The notes below the pieces were generated by a model. It was given only the letters and a program-made list of their open reading frames with translations. It did not search any database and was not told the DNA's origin. Positions 46,858 to 58,652 of a DNA stretch of 64,000 bases are shown in pieces (the first letter of the stretch is position 1; every line of letters begins with the position of its first letter). The DNA comes from Globomyces pollinis-pini (taxonomy: Eukaryota > Chytridiomycota > Chytridiomycetes > Rhizophydiales > Globomycetaceae). The stretch lies in NCBI GenBank assembly GCA_025399215.1, contig MU621157.1:1-64000 (forward strand). Reading direction: 5' to 3'. The position numbers and the translations under genes were made by a program.

Positions 46858-47068
46858 TGTAAATTGCCATTCATAGTATTACTCTTAGTTCAACTTATGT
46901 GGATCTGATTTTGAAACTCAAAGTCACAGGTTCATTCTTTTGTAAAACAATTCCAAAATAGTTTTGAACACACTTTAATGGGGATTAAATTGTATTTGAC
47001 ATTATTTTTTCAATAAACTAACGTACCATGATGATCTCTTTTTCGATAAAGAAGGAGACATAGCTTTA

Positions 47069-50000
47069 TCAGTTAGTATGTGTAATAAAGTTACTTAGAT
47101 CAGGGTTAAATGGATTTGGAGGTTCAACTGGTTCTGATTCTAGTTGTTGATCTTGGTCGGAAATGGATTGTGCACCATGTGCTCCTCCACGCAATGGTTT
47201 GGCGATTCGACTTGATTGAATCCATGGAGTGTACTGATGTTGTGCTACAATATGAAATGATATGATCTTACCTTGACTTTCTTTAAGTTTAGCTCTCAAG
47301 TTTGATAATTGTTCTTCATGTCTATAAATAAAAAATTTGAAATGGTGATGTTACCGTTGGTTTTGATGTTCTAACTTGTTCTGAGCATCATTTAATAATG
47401 TTTCTAAATTTTGGATACGTTCATTTCGAGTCAACAACTTTCGTTCACAAACAACAATATCTTTCTTCAAATTGGTATTTTGATCAACAAGTTGTTTTTG
47501 TACATTGGTTAATTGTTGTAGATTTCGTTCTAAAAATGCCATTTTTTGTTGTTGTGTTCTGGAATTGGAATTTCGAAGGATTTGATTGTATTGTTCTCGA
47601 GTTTCATCTAGTGATAATTCTAATTCAACCACTTTTTCACATCGATTCTGTAAATCTCTCATTAACTTTTTCTTCATCGCATCAAATTCTAATAATTGGG
47701 TTGCCATAGTCTTTCGCATTTTCTCCACTTCTTGATCAGTTTCCGGTGTATCTCCATTGATTTTTTGTGCAGATTCTAAATCTTGCTGTAAAGGGTTAGA
47801 TATATCTATAGTTTACTTGTAATTCTTCAATTTTCATTTGACCCTCACTGATAAGATGATTTAGTCGAATGATTTCTTCCTCTTTCTTTTCCAATTCGGA
47901 TGCTAATTCAATATGCTCTGCTTCTTGTATATCTCGTTTGGTATTGTATTGAAGTTCAAGTTTGGATTTTAAATCATGTATAACGTTCGAAAATTCACCA
48001 CCTGCTACAGCTTCTTCCTCTTGAATCGTCTTTTCCAAAAGTTGTTCATACTCTGCTTCCAAGGCCGTTAATTTTGTTTCTAAACTTTCTTTTCGACTTT
48101 TTAAAGTTTGGATATCTTTTTGTGATTCAGTTAATTTAATTTCCAAATTTTCAATTGTGAGGGAATCTTGTACCATTTTTGTTTTTGCTTCTAGTAATTC
48201 TAAATGTTGAGAAGCAATTGCTTCTGGATCACTGGGAGGTTTAGAATTTTCATTAATATGTGCTAATCGAACCATGGTATCCCTTATATGCTTATCTTTT
48301 TCATCCATGATTGCCTATATTTAACAACAATAGAACCAATACTGTTGGATCAAATTCACGCATCATCTGGGCCATTTTTTCTTTTTTCTTCTCTTGTTTA
48401 TCAGAGTCATCAACAGCATCTTCAATTACAGTATTTTGCAGATTTACAATTTGTTTCTTAAAGTTAGAACCATACATAAATACCTTCAGCGACTCTACTT
48501 GGACTTCCAGTTCCGCTTTAGCATCTTTTAAGGTATCCAAATTGATATTGGCTTCTTTACTTTCAAACAATATTTTTTCCATTCGTAAATTGAGTTCATT
48601 CATGTTTCCACTTAATTCTTTGTTGGACTAGATGTGAGCACATTAAATTAAAACTTGAGAAAGTTCCGAATCTCTTTGTTTCAAAAAGTTCAATTCTTCT
48701 GTCAATGATTCAACAACAGATTTTTGAGTCTTTAATTCCTTTTCACGCTCTGCAATTTGATCCTCTAGTTCATTCTCTCGCCTCATAAAGTCTTCCTTTT
48801 CATCTTTGTTGATCACAACTGGAGTACTTGGCCTAGAATCTTCCAATAACGTGGGAGTTGCTGTGTCACCAACATGCATTAAATCACTTGCAATAGGGAC
48901 CCAATCAGTAGGATTGACTTGTTTCCCTACAATATAAAAAGTCTATGTAACGAACCGTTTCTCCATTGAACAAGTTCTTTTGATAGTTCAGTTATTTGTG
49001 TTTCTAACTCAACAACATTCGATTTGACTTTACGCAACAATGATTTCAACTCTGCAGGGCTTAGTTCCGTATTAATCTTGGCCTTGTTCTTTATGGATTT
49101 GGCACTAAAAATGAGTTTGGTTCCAATTACCGCATCCCAAAACGAAGAGTTGAAACAGTTTCGGATTCGTTAAATGATGATGGAGAACAGTTGATAATAA
49201 GTGTTGTACGAGAGTTACCACCAAGTGATTCCTGTAGGATACGGGTCAATTTTGAATCTCGATATGGAATATGAGATGACTAAAATAAGATCAAAATCAT
49301 TAAATACTTTTCCATCTGTGAGAGCATTAATGACCATCCCTAATGCTGACAGTGATTTATTGATTTTCTTTGCTTCCTCAAGTGTTTGCCCAGTTGCACC
49401 AGTCTTTCCAACCTTTTCAGAACCAGCAAGATCCACCAATGAAAGTTTCCCAGTTTTAACTGAACCTGTTATCATATTTTTTTGAGTGATTTGCAACACA
49501 AAAATTGAATGAGATCGTGAACTCTCAGCATTCATATCTAATTGTTAGTAAAATGAACAGTATTACTGGTAGTTCCAACAACTCTAGCATCTTGACCTCT
49601 TCTCATAGCCTCATAAACTTCTTCAACCGAGCCAACAAAAACATCCAAAATTCCTTTTACATATACACCCTTTGCTTTGTCTTCATGAATTGGTAAATTG
49701 TCATTAATTGCTAACAGATAATAAAAACAAACGTTGATTACGATTAAGCAAATCTTTAATTTTTTCCATATATATTTCCATGAATTGAACCTTAACTGTG
49801 AATTCCAAATCACTTGAAGAGTTCACAATGGTCGTGAATATTTTCTCTACAATACGAGGAGTCAAACCTTTCAATTCTTCACTCTCCATATCACCCTATC
49901 AATGTGATTAATTTAAAACATGATATTTACCATCATTGTATGAGTTTTACCAGATCCAGTTTGCCCATAAGCGAATATTGTTCCATTATAACCGTCCATA

Positions 50001-50316
50001 ATATCATTTACAATTGATTCAGCCTAATATATATTGGATCTTTTATGAAAACTTACAGAATATGAAAAGATATCCAATTGAGAATTATTCCAATCGAATA
50101 CTTTATCAAAATTAAAATTCCCAGTAGCTTCTTTGCTCTAATCCAGATGAATATATAATATTGGTTATACATTTGATTTTACAGAAGTCATTTCATCATC
50201 GAATTCTACCGAATAAATTCCACCTTCATTAATTTCTCTTTTATTTTGAGGACGAAAACGACAAACGACTCTAATATTTGTATCTATTGATTATTAGTAC
50301 TAAATTAAGAACCCAT
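47069..50316 (-). CDS. kinesin-1 heavy chain with IAK autoinhibitory tail
   Basis: Plus-end motor for organelle transport. The head starts [24 protein letters not shown]-loop [17 protein letters not shown]; switch [12 protein letters not shown]; switch [19 protein letters not shown]; kinesin-1-type [12 protein letters not shown]. The neck and stalk form long coiled coils (48.9-47.3 kb, many Glu/Lys/Leu heptads with a hinge-like break). The tail contains [11 protein letters not shown], the IAK motif that folds back on the head dimer in conventional kinesin. The first exon is ATGG followed by a 29-nt intron. More than a dozen introns; no light-chain gene is seen in the window. Confidence 0.93.
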
Positions 50317-50567
50317 CACGGTAAATCAGTTGAATAGTTGAAGTTCAAATTTTCAAAATTATTGGAAGTAGTGGCTTGTTTTGAGCCTGGTAAAAACCAA
50401 TTAACTACTCGTAAATTAACTAAATGATGATTGAAATGAAAGAGTAAATGGCGATTAACTAAATAGTATTGAAATGATAGAAAATAGTATTGATATGATA
50501 GAGAAAAGTAATGTTAACAACTAAAAATTGTTATGGATGTCCAATGAGTGTCTTTATTATGCTTAAA

Positions 50568-52065
50568 CTATCCATCCTTCATTGCTGTACGTAAAGTTTC
50601 CTTAGCCCATGTCGGTGGTGCAATTGGACACGAGGATTCTATAATAGATCGAATTGGATAAGTTCCAGTAACACCTACTCTTTAAGTCATTATTAAATTA
50701 CCAGAAGGTTTGAAGATCAAACTCTTGCTCATGCCTTTCTTTACAGTCGCTGGTCTTTCAAGGGCTCCTTTAGGTAATTCATAACTTGGATATGGATTTA
50801 TTGTATACCCATAACCACTCGATGGTTTAAAAGGCACCAGTATTTTCTTCTCTTGTTTTTCAATTGCAACGTCTTTTTCTAACGGTAATTTAGACATTCC
50901 AGCAAAATGATTGAAAAATTCTTGGTTTGTACTGGAACTCACAAATGGTTTTTCGCCTACCATTTTCTTCTTATTGGCTGCTCTAGAGTTCTATTTTGTG
51001 TGTTAAAGTATAAAAATAGAATATTACGCGTTCAGCAAGAAGTGCACCATCATAAGGATCCGTTTGGTATTCATATGACTTTCCAATTGTAACATTACAA
51101 TATCCTAAGTTTTAAGGTTCATTCTTCTAATTACCATATCCGGAACCTTTCTTTGAAGGCGATGTGACAAAATTCTAAACAAGTCAAATTGTATAATTCG
51201 TTACCTGCGCTATTAAAAATACTGTCCAGTATTACCTATAATAGGAATTAGTATATATCATATTGTAAACCTAATACGTGTTAAATTTTAAACCTGGTTA
51301 CCTGTAATATTAATCATAAAATTAGAATACCTAAAAGATGAGAATTCATTCTCGTAACCTAAAGAATTTAATTTGCAAAAACAGCTACCTAAGATATTTA
51401 AAAGGATATGATCTGAATACCTTTAATTCAGGAGGTTTCTTATCATTTTTTTCTGGTTTCGGAGGTAATTCAAATTTGTGATTTTTGATGGGCCATTGCT
51501 GTTCGATAGTACCCCAATGAGAACCTTTCCCAGATCTAACAATATTGTTAATCAAAAGAGTTAATGATACGGTTTTGGAGGCACTGAAGATGGTTTAAAA
51601 GGTGTCGTTGTAATATTCTTTTCCTTTCCTTTAATTCTCCATCCTCTTCTTAACGCAACTAAATCTGTATATGGTTCGTTCTAAATATTTTCAATTAGGT
51701 ATTTCTAACCATACCTCAAACAATCTAATAAAATGTTGATCAAAATAAGCATCTTTGGAGTCATGACCTCTTTTAGGAGGGGCAGTTAAGAATTGCTTTC
51801 CATTTGCTCTATAATCCAAAGACGACACTATCATGTTTAGCTAGTAGATATACCTGTTGTTAGGGAAATAAATCGACCGAACCTGATTTGGAATAAGAAT
51901 AAAATGATAATGATACCTAAAATGTAAGAAGTTTATAGCTATCTCACCTCCTTTCTTTGCAACGAATGGTTCTCCAGATGATACATAATTTGGTTCACTA
52001 AAGATACCCATTCGAATTAAATCAGCACGACCATAATGTTGACCAGTGAGTTCTTCTTTTCCCAT
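50568..52065 (-). CDS. CFAP96: cilia- and flagella-associated protein 96 (C4orf47/UPF0602 family)
   Basis: Exons separated by many mini-introns encode a protein with the family hallmarks in order: RADLIRMGIFSEPNYVSSGEPFV at the start, a GSHWGT-type motif (about 51.52 kb), a central GKG(S/T)GYG-like tyrosine/glycine motif near 51.14 kb, FKPSSGYGYTINPYPSYE (compare FxxGTFDPYPSH) and KSLIFKPSGVTGTYPIRSII near the end. Animal CFAP96 is a microtubule- and axoneme-associated protein conserved in ciliated eukaryotes. Its presence suggests a zoosporic (flagellated) fungus. The exon chain between 51.0 and 51.8 kb was not fully resolved. Confidence 0.8.
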
Positions 52066-52193
52066 AGTGATGCTGGATAAGAAATCTTTATTATTGTTAG
52101 AGACAACCACACATTGTTATGACGTCGTTTCCCTTTGAGTGTCATCGCCATCTTTTTTCTATTGAATTTAACCTAGAATCCAATCATAAAATA

Positions 52194-53094
52194 ATGGGAT
52201 TTATCTCCTTTCTTTCCTGTTTTCTTATTGCCTTTGGACCTTCCATTGCTCTATTGTTTTTGTATATAGGAAGAAAGCCTAGACTTTTACTACTCTGTTT
52301 GTCTTTATTATTCTAATTGTCTTTTAGCTTTAGGAAGGTATTCAATTAATCCAATTTAATCGATAGGTATGAATGTTTAGGTTTAATTAAAGTGCTTTTA
52401 TTTGGACTATTACCATCATGTCATTGTCCATCGTTTGGTATCTAATTCCAAATTTATCACCCATTTCTCTTATAATCACATCTACCGTATTTCAAGAATC
52501 AACTAAAATATTGGAATATTATATCCTAAAGTTTGTCTTGTCAATTAATACAATTACAGAAAAATCAACAATACTTTGGATTCGATATCATCAAATTCAC
52601 ATTTCAACTCGTTACATCATTCATTTGCTATTGGTTATGGAACTGGATTCATGAGGTTAGGGATATTTTGTGATTGGGGTTGATACCATAGTGCTCTAGT
52701 TCATTTCATCAATCCATTGGCTCAAACAACTGGACCAGGAATATTGACCTGTCAAGCATGTCCCTCTACCAATGTTTTCTTTATTGGTGGTAATCTTATT
52801 CTATTGACATGTTGATAGCGATCATCACTTTATTATTTACATTACTGAATATCACTTGGACAATTATATCCTTTGATGGATTCAAAAAAGGACATTGGTT
52901 ACAATTTTTGTACGTTATTGTCAATCATGCCTTGGCAAGTTATTGTGTATGATCTGTTAAAAATATACTCATGTTAGACAACGTTCATTGGATCTAGCTT
53001 ACAGATTGGCTGCTGGTTATCCATACTTCTGTTAAGTATTATGGTGGTTCTGAATTCTGTTTGGTGTATCAACTTGGTAAGAGAAAAGATGTAG
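52194..53094 (+). CDS. APH1: gamma-secretase subunit APH-1
   Basis: Scaffold subunit of the intramembrane aspartyl protease complex (with presenilin, nicastrin, PEN-2). Seven exons give a seven-span protein: MGFISFLSCFLIAFGPSIALLFLYIGRKPRLLLLSLG, FIWTITIMSLSIVWYL, VFQESTKILEYYILKK, HHSFAIGYGTGFMSALVHFI with a GxxxGxxxA helix-packing motif, LAQTTGPGIL, ITLLFTLLNITWTIISFDGF and VIVNHALASYC. The second intramembrane His of animal APH-1 (GSH) is kept in VNHALAS; the first (LLH) is Asn here. About 240 residues, as in the family. Introns include 31, 55 (two abutting intron-like units), 29, 29 and 30 nt. It is expressed divergently from CFAP96. Confidence 0.88.
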
Positions 53095-53159
53095 TTACAG
53101 TATCACATACCAATATCTCATTGATTTTTAGAAATAAATCATATAATTATCCTTTTTTA

Positions 53160-53970
53160 TTAATTAAAATCCCTAGAACGTTGTAGTAAAGTTTTATAGT
53201 CATTTTCCAAGGTGTTCAAAGCTTGACGTATAGCAACAGGATCCACGTTAACTGTTTGTGAATCTTTGAATGCATCAGCTTCTTTCTGTAAAGCATTTGA
53301 TTGAGCAAGGGTATAACTATACAAACCCTGTACTTCTGATTCAATTCCTTTTAATTCGTTAAACTTTTGTTCAGCCAATTCTCTTTCCTTTTCAATTGCT
53401 CTTATTTCAATATCCAATTTTTCCACATCTTCCTTCAATTGTTTTGTAGAACTATTTGCTGATGATCCAATATCCCGTGAATTGTTTACTGGACGGACAT
53501 AAACTTTTGATTCAGCAATAGGCTATAATGAAATCAATACAAAGAATATCAAGAACCTAAACCGAGAGTTAATTGAAGCAATGAAAAACCTCATCCTTCA
53601 AAAATTCTTCCTTGATACTTAAAGGTAATCCAGTAGGAACTGTTCGACCTCGTCTGATATAAATTAACATTCAAGGATTACCTAAATCAAAATTAAAGAA
53701 ATCGCAACGAACCTTCTACTATTTAAACAATGACAAAAATAAACAAATTGAATTTTAGAAATCTGTTGTTCAAATCTAATATCAACCACTTTAAATAAGA
53801 ATATCAATATTACGTTGCCATATTTGTAAGAATTCTTCAGTTGATATTCTCGAATTTTGGAATAATGGATCTAAATCTTGTAGAGTTACAGCATCATTTT
53901 TTGAATATCTGTCGAATTGTGATTCGTAAGAGAATCTATCCGCTGGACTCATGTACCAATCAAATGACAT
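53160..53970 (-). CDS. End3/Eps15-like EH-domain protein with C-terminal coiled coil
   Basis: The first exon MSFDWYMSPADRFSYESQFDRYSKND, then VTLQDLDPLFQNSRISTEEFLQIW, is the N-terminal half of an EH domain; after introns come GRTVPTGLPLSIKEEFL (compare LPxxLP after EH) and a coiled coil KLDIEIRAIEKERELAEQKFNELKG. The order EH plus coiled coil and the size of about 230 residues suggest the endocytic Pan1/End3/Sla1 actin-patch component End3 rather than a multi-EH Eps15. The middle exon near 53.7 kb was not resolved. Confidence 0.65.
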
Positions 53971-54142
53971 TTTTTTTGTGAACTTTTTGTCGAGTTCAGT
54001 TTAGAAATTTATCACAAAACATCCATAGAACTTTGGATTTTTCAAAGAAAGATTTCTATTGAATTTATACTCAAAATCACCAACATTTTGATAATGTAGT
54101 TGCATTGTAACAGGAACGAAATATATAAACTTGCTTTAATCA

Positions 54143-54600
54143 TCAAAAGAACAATTCACAGTATCTCAAATAACTTGGAAGTTGTTCTGCAAACAGAATC
54201 AAATGGAGTTGTAGTCTTGCGTTACTCATAGATTCAGTACTGTGAGTCTTAAAAGGCCAATCAAATTCTTTAAATCCATTGGCTTTCAATTGTACCAAAT
54301 AAAGGCATTGACACAAAGACAATTTGGTGACCAACAAATTATGGAAAATTAGAGGGGGTAAGAGACACTACAAAAGACGATCTGACTTGTACGTCAAAAT
54401 ATAAAGTGAAATAAGTAGATCCCTCTTTCTTCGCTTCCATCGATTGATGCGTTTTGCTGCTGATCTCGTTTTTAAACTATACATTTTGGAATAAATGTCA
54501 TATTGGCACGAGTCAGGCCGCGTCTCCTTTCTATTAATAACAAATGTATTTCGAGGTTTTCGAATTATCACAAGACTATACTAAATGTATGTTTCGTTTG
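54143..54600 (-). pseudogene. decayed coding-like module in the array (upstream copy)
   Basis: On the minus strand, frames at 54143-54337 and 54368-54571 contain VQLKANGFKEFDWPFKTHSTES, clearly related to VQFKVNGFKEFYWPLRFQSTEF at 57900-58151. The shared amino-acid pattern between diverged DNA copies suggests a former coding segment. No start, promoter or family can be assigned. Confidence 0.4.
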
Positions 54601-54862
54601 CAGGTATTCCGTCCCAGTATAATATATAATTATACCATATTTGAGAGGAATGACTAATGTTATTACATACCAGCTTATGATTCAGAGTCGTATGTTTTCA
54701 TACTAAAGTGGAACATCTTCAATCACCCTTTGCTTTGGGAGCGGAGCAATTGATAATTTTAATTGGTTTGAAAATAATTGCAATTTTAATGAAACAAATA
54801 AACAGAATTGTTATTCAATTGTAAGAGAAAGTATTGATCTTATAAATAATATAATCTAGAGA

Positions 54863-54946
54863 ACGCGTCTGACCACAGCCACTATGAAGGTTCTAGAAGA
54901 AGTAAGTATATTAAAAAAAGCACTTCTCACATCAATTGGCGGGAAA
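54863..54946 (+). promoter_or_regulatory. control module of HMG gene 1: MCB, HSE, E2F-like site
   Basis: ACGCGT(CT) at 54863-54868, a perfect alternating heat-shock element GAAGGTTCTAGAA (GAA-nn-TTC-nn-GAA) at 54886-54898 and TTGGCGGGAAA, an E2F-type site, at 54936-54946. The ATG is 239 bp downstream of the MCB; a TATAAG lies near 55056. All three motifs recur in the same order before the other array genes. Confidence 0.7.
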
Positions 54947-55101
54947 TATCTATGAAAGCATTGTGCTCTACATTGACCAACGATTCCGCTCAATGTGATG
55001 GTTTAGATTTTCATGAAAAAGACTCCTTTAGTTTTTCCGAATCGGGGCACACCGCCTATAAGTGGCTTCCCCTCACAGATTTGTTCCTATCTTATTGAAA
55101 A

Positions 55102-55572
55102 ATGGAACTGAATAGTAACATCCAATGTCCAGAGAAACCTCTAAATAGTTATTTATTGCATTGCCGGTACCTTCGAGAACGGTATCCTGACGTTAGGTAT
55201 TCATCAATGCAACTCTCGAGATTGTGGAAGGAAGCTGATCCAAATTTGAAGAAAATGTTTCAAAATCAAGCCAAAGAGCTAGGTAAAATTTATTCGAAAG
55301 CAATGGAAATATATCGAAGTGTTCAAATTACAGAGAGCTTGGTCGCAAAAAACTCCAATGCTGAAAAATATCCAATATTGCTTGAAAACTACAGAGATTT
55401 GAACGTGTTAAACTTTGAACTAAATCTCACTGGTGTCTCAACGTTGAAAACCTCTCCACCCATCCATGAACCCTATTATCTTGATATTAGTTCGCCTGAA
55501 AAACAACTGGATTTGATTCGATTTGATGTAAACCAAAGCGATATACTGATACCCAATCCCAATCTGAACTAA
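55102..55572 (+). CDS. HMG-box protein, array copy 1
   Basis: 156 residues, no intron. HMG box at about residues 10-72: CPEKPLNSYLLHCRYLRERYP, then SSMQLSRLWKEADPNLKKMFQNQAKELGKIYSKAMEIY, i.e. the P-N-S/A-(F/Y)-LL start, W in helix 2 and Y/F-x-x-x-A in helix 2/3 typical of the MATA_HMG/SOX type rather than the HMGB type. A conserved C-terminal motif EPYYLDISSPEKQLDLIRF ends the protein in all four copies. A sequence-specific DNA-binding regulator is expected; the target is unknown. Confidence 0.85.
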   Translation: MELNSNIQCPEKPLNSYLLHCRYLRERYPDVRYSSMQLSRLWKEADPNLKKMFQNQAKELGKIYSKAMEIYRSVQITESLVAKNSNAEKYPILLENYRDLNVLNFELNLTGVSTLKTSPPIHEPYYLDISSPEKQLDLIRFDVNQSDILIPNPNLN

Positions 55573-56586
55573 TATTACTCTATTTTACGCATTTATAATA
55601 TTATTCCACTCTTCCCTACTTTCTGGTAATCAACTATTACCATCAAGATTTCTGGAGCTCTTTTTTTTAATATAATAAACAATACCTATACTTGAATTAG
55701 ACCGAGTACATTTAAATTCTTTACTCAATACAGTTAAGAAACAAACAATAAAACTTTACCCAGAATTTGAAAACCAGGATAGGCGTAAAGTTACACCAAG
55801 TTCTCAACACTACATACCATAAACAGTAGTGGAATTGCATTCGTATTCGTGAAATAATATCTGAACAATACAACAATAAACGATTAATTTCGGTTACTAA
55901 AGTCATAAATCATAAATATCTCTGAATCCATTCACTCTAAATTGACCCTCATAAAATACATCTAAAAAGGGAAATTAAAAATATTGATTTTGTTTGTGTT
56001 AAAGAGAAATTGGTGACCAACAAATAATGGAAAATTAGAGAGGGGGTAATGGACACAACAAAAATCTCGATCTGACCTTGTTCACAAAAACATAATTCAA
56101 GAGTGAAATCAGTACAAACTCTTTTCTTAATTGCTTGGATTGATTGATGTGTTTGACTGTTCTTTCTAACGATTAAACTGTGTCTCTTGTGTCGTTCGAC
56201 TATGCTTTTTATAAAAGCCACAATAGCACGAGTTAATTGGTTAAGCGGGCCAAATCTCCGTATGTATTTTCTGTTAAATAATAGATTCATATTTTCACAT
56301 GGTTATGTTAATGATATTGTTGGTTTCGTTCTAGAATTTAGAATTTCTTTTCGTGTCAACAATATGCTTCACTTAGGAAGACATGTCCAGAGTATTGCAC
56401 TTAGAAAGACGTGAAGAGGAATGGATGTTTTTTTTCTTAGGAGTGATCATATTATGTCTCGAAGATGTATGATCTTACGTAAAGCGGAGATAATTTGTGA
56501 GAGTATTAGCAATCTGAGAGAAGCAATGAAATAGGAATTCGAACCCAAAAGATATTATTGATCTAATTAATGATCTGCTGAAAAAA

Positions 56587-56664
56587 ACGCGTCTCCCAGC
56601 CACATTGAAGGTTCTAGAAGACAAGAATTAAAAAAAGTACTTCTGACGAAATTTGGTCGGAAAA
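56587..56664 (+). promoter_or_regulatory. control module of HMG gene 2: MCB, HSE, degenerate E2F-like site
   Basis: ACGCGT(CT) at 56587-56592 and GAAGGTTCTAGAA at 56607-56619 are both intact. The E2F-like position reads TTTGGTCGGAAAA, one or two changes from the copy 1 and 4 sequence. The spacing from MCB to HSE is 20 bp, close to the 23 bp in copies 1 and 4. Confidence 0.65.
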
Positions 56665-56781
56665 CTCTGCTGCAGAATTGTAATATACATTGATCAAAGA
56701 TTCCGTTCAATATGACGGTCTAAATATGCATGAAAATGACTCATTTTTTCCGACCATAAGTGGCTTCACCTCTCACAAAAT

Positions 56782-57258
56782 ATGGAACTGAACAACAATA
56801 TCCAATGTCCCCAGAAGCCTCTGAATAGCTATTTATTGCATTGCCAATTCCTTCGAGAACGGTATCCTGATGTTAGGTATTCATCAACGCAACTCTCGAG
56901 ATTGTGGAAGGAAGCTGATCCAAATTTGAAGAAAATGTTTCAAAATCAAGCCAAGGAGTTAGGTAAATGTTATTCGAAAGCAATGGAAGCATACCGAAGT
57001 ATTCATTTTACAGAGAGCTTAATGGCAAAAAGTTCTAATTCAGAGAAATATCCAATATTGCTGAAATACCACAGAGATTTGGACGTGTTAAACTTTGAAC
57101 TAAAACTTACTGGTGTCTCAACTTTGAAAACCTCTACACCCATCCATGAACCGTATTATCTTGATATTAGTTCGCCTGAAAAACAACTGGATTTGATTCG
57201 ATTTGAAGTAAACCGAAATCATCTACTGAACAATACCAATTTGGCAACTTTTATTTAA
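56782..57258 (+). CDS. HMG-box protein, array copy 2
   Basis: 158 residues, single exon. The box is CPQKPLNSYLLHCQFLRERYP followed by SSTQLSRLWKEADPNLKKMFQNQ and KCYSKAMEAY, nearly identical to copy 1. The tail keeps EPYYLDISSPEKQLDLIRF but ends in NRNHLLNNTNLATFI rather than the (I/L)NPNLN-type end of copies 1 and 4. Copies 1 and 2 share the middle segment LTGVSTLKTS and are the closest pair. Confidence 0.85.
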   Translation: MELNNNIQCPQKPLNSYLLHCQFLRERYPDVRYSSTQLSRLWKEADPNLKKMFQNQAKELGKCYSKAMEAYRSIHFTESLMAKSSNSEKYPILLKYHRDLDVLNFELKLTGVSTLKTSTPIHEPYYLDISSPEKQLDLIRFEVNRNHLLNNTNLATFI

Positions 57259-57636
57259 AATGATAATCCACTCTACCCAACTGTTTTGTAATCAATTATT
57301 ACCATCAATTTTTTTGTAGTTCTCATGTTAATGTAATAAACAATACCAAACGTGAATCAGGCTTATCAATTACATCCATTGAATTCTTTTACAACCACAG
57401 CAGAGAATAATGATCAGAGTTGGAGAGTTTCGTTTGAATTGTAAAGTAACTACGGGTTCAATGATAAAAAAAACTTTACCCAGAATTTCAACACCAGTGT
57501 AGACTTGAAGTTACAACATCTTTTCAACACTACATTCCAATTAGTATTGACCTACTAGTATAGCATGAAACAATAAACGATCGATTTCGGTTACTAAACA
57601 CATAAATCAAAAACGTAATAATAATCAAGATAAGGT

Positions 57637-57745
57637 TTATTGAATGAACATTGATGTGTATGGTAATTCAAAGTTTTAAATATATCATTCTAGAATTCAA
57701 AATGTAGAGATTCAAAAGTATCCAACTCAATTTGTCATCACATGA
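57637..57745 (-). pseudogene. fragment of the WDR75/UTP17 3' end inside the array
   Basis: Matches 61228-61320, the last codons and 3' flank of the intact WDR75 gene. On the minus strand it reads IELDTFESLHFEF-stop-NDIFKT, where the intact gene has FESLDFEFLNDIFKTS; a Leu codon has become TAG. The similarity stops abruptly upstream of IELD. It sits after HMG copy 2 exactly as the real WDR75 end sits after copy 4. Confidence 0.85.
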
Positions 57746-57774
57746 GTGATGACTGTATCAATTATCCTGTAATC

Positions 57775-58151
57775 CACTGATGGCCTCAGATAAAACTAAA
57801 TGATAGCGAAGCCTAGGAAAATGCATAGCCCTTCCTAATTCCAAAGACTTTGAGATGTTTGGCTGGAATCCGGTGCAGTATTTGCAATCTCCAATCTGGC
57901 TATCGAACACTCTCTGTTATTCCAACTTCAAAAGGTGTTGCACCGTATCGTTTGCAAACAGAACCGAATGGAATTGTAGTATTGCGTGATGCTAAAAATT
58001 CAGTACTTTGGAATCTTAAGGGCCAATAAAACTCTTTAAATCCATTCACCTTAAATTGGACCCACAAATAAGTAAAGAAAATAAAAGCATTATTTTTGTT
58101 GTACTCAAAGGGAAACTGGTGGCTAATTTTTGGAAATTTGAGGGGTGACAA
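57775..58151 (-). pseudogene. decayed coding-like module in the array (middle copy)
   Basis: Minus-strand frames give VQFKVNGFKEFYWPLRFQSTEF then SVCKRYGATPFEVG, and after a frame disruption near 57900 a protein-like stretch SQIGDCKYCTGFQPNISKSL, ELGRAMHFPRLRYHLVLSEA ending in a stop near 57760. The first part is shared with 54143-54337. I do not recognise the family. It may be an exon relic of a neighbour lost during array expansion. Confidence 0.4.
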
Positions 58152-58652
58152 ATAAACTCGATCTGAGTGTTAACAAAAATATATTTTGAGAGGCAAATCA
58201 GTAGTTAACTCTTTTTTACTTTTTTGCGTGTATAAACTTGCTTTGTTGCCAATTCAGAACAGTCCAACTGCTTTTTAGGCGCTTTTTAGATTAAGAGTCA
58301 CAAAGGCATGAGTCAAAAGTTAAGTGGGATAAATCTACGTGCCATGTTTCAATTATTGAATAGATGTAATTCGTAGTATCACATGGCTATGGGAATGATA
58401 TTGACGGTTCAAAGTTCCAAGCTTTTGACTATGAATTTACAGTTCACAGTATTCTACAACTAGAAAGAGTTACAAACATATGAGAGGATTTGAGGTTCTT
58501 TTCTTTAACTTATGAAAGATCTACTGATGTCTCACTAACGTAAGTGCAAGTGATTGGTAATATTGAATTTACATTTGGGTAATTCATAGAAGCAAAGAAA
58601 TATAAAATCCAAACAAATGTGAGAGTTAAAATTTAATACTCAATTTGTAGAA

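Noticed and set aside
47398..47709. Plus-strand Phe/Val-rich frame
   Set aside because: Antisense of the kinesin-1 coiled coil.
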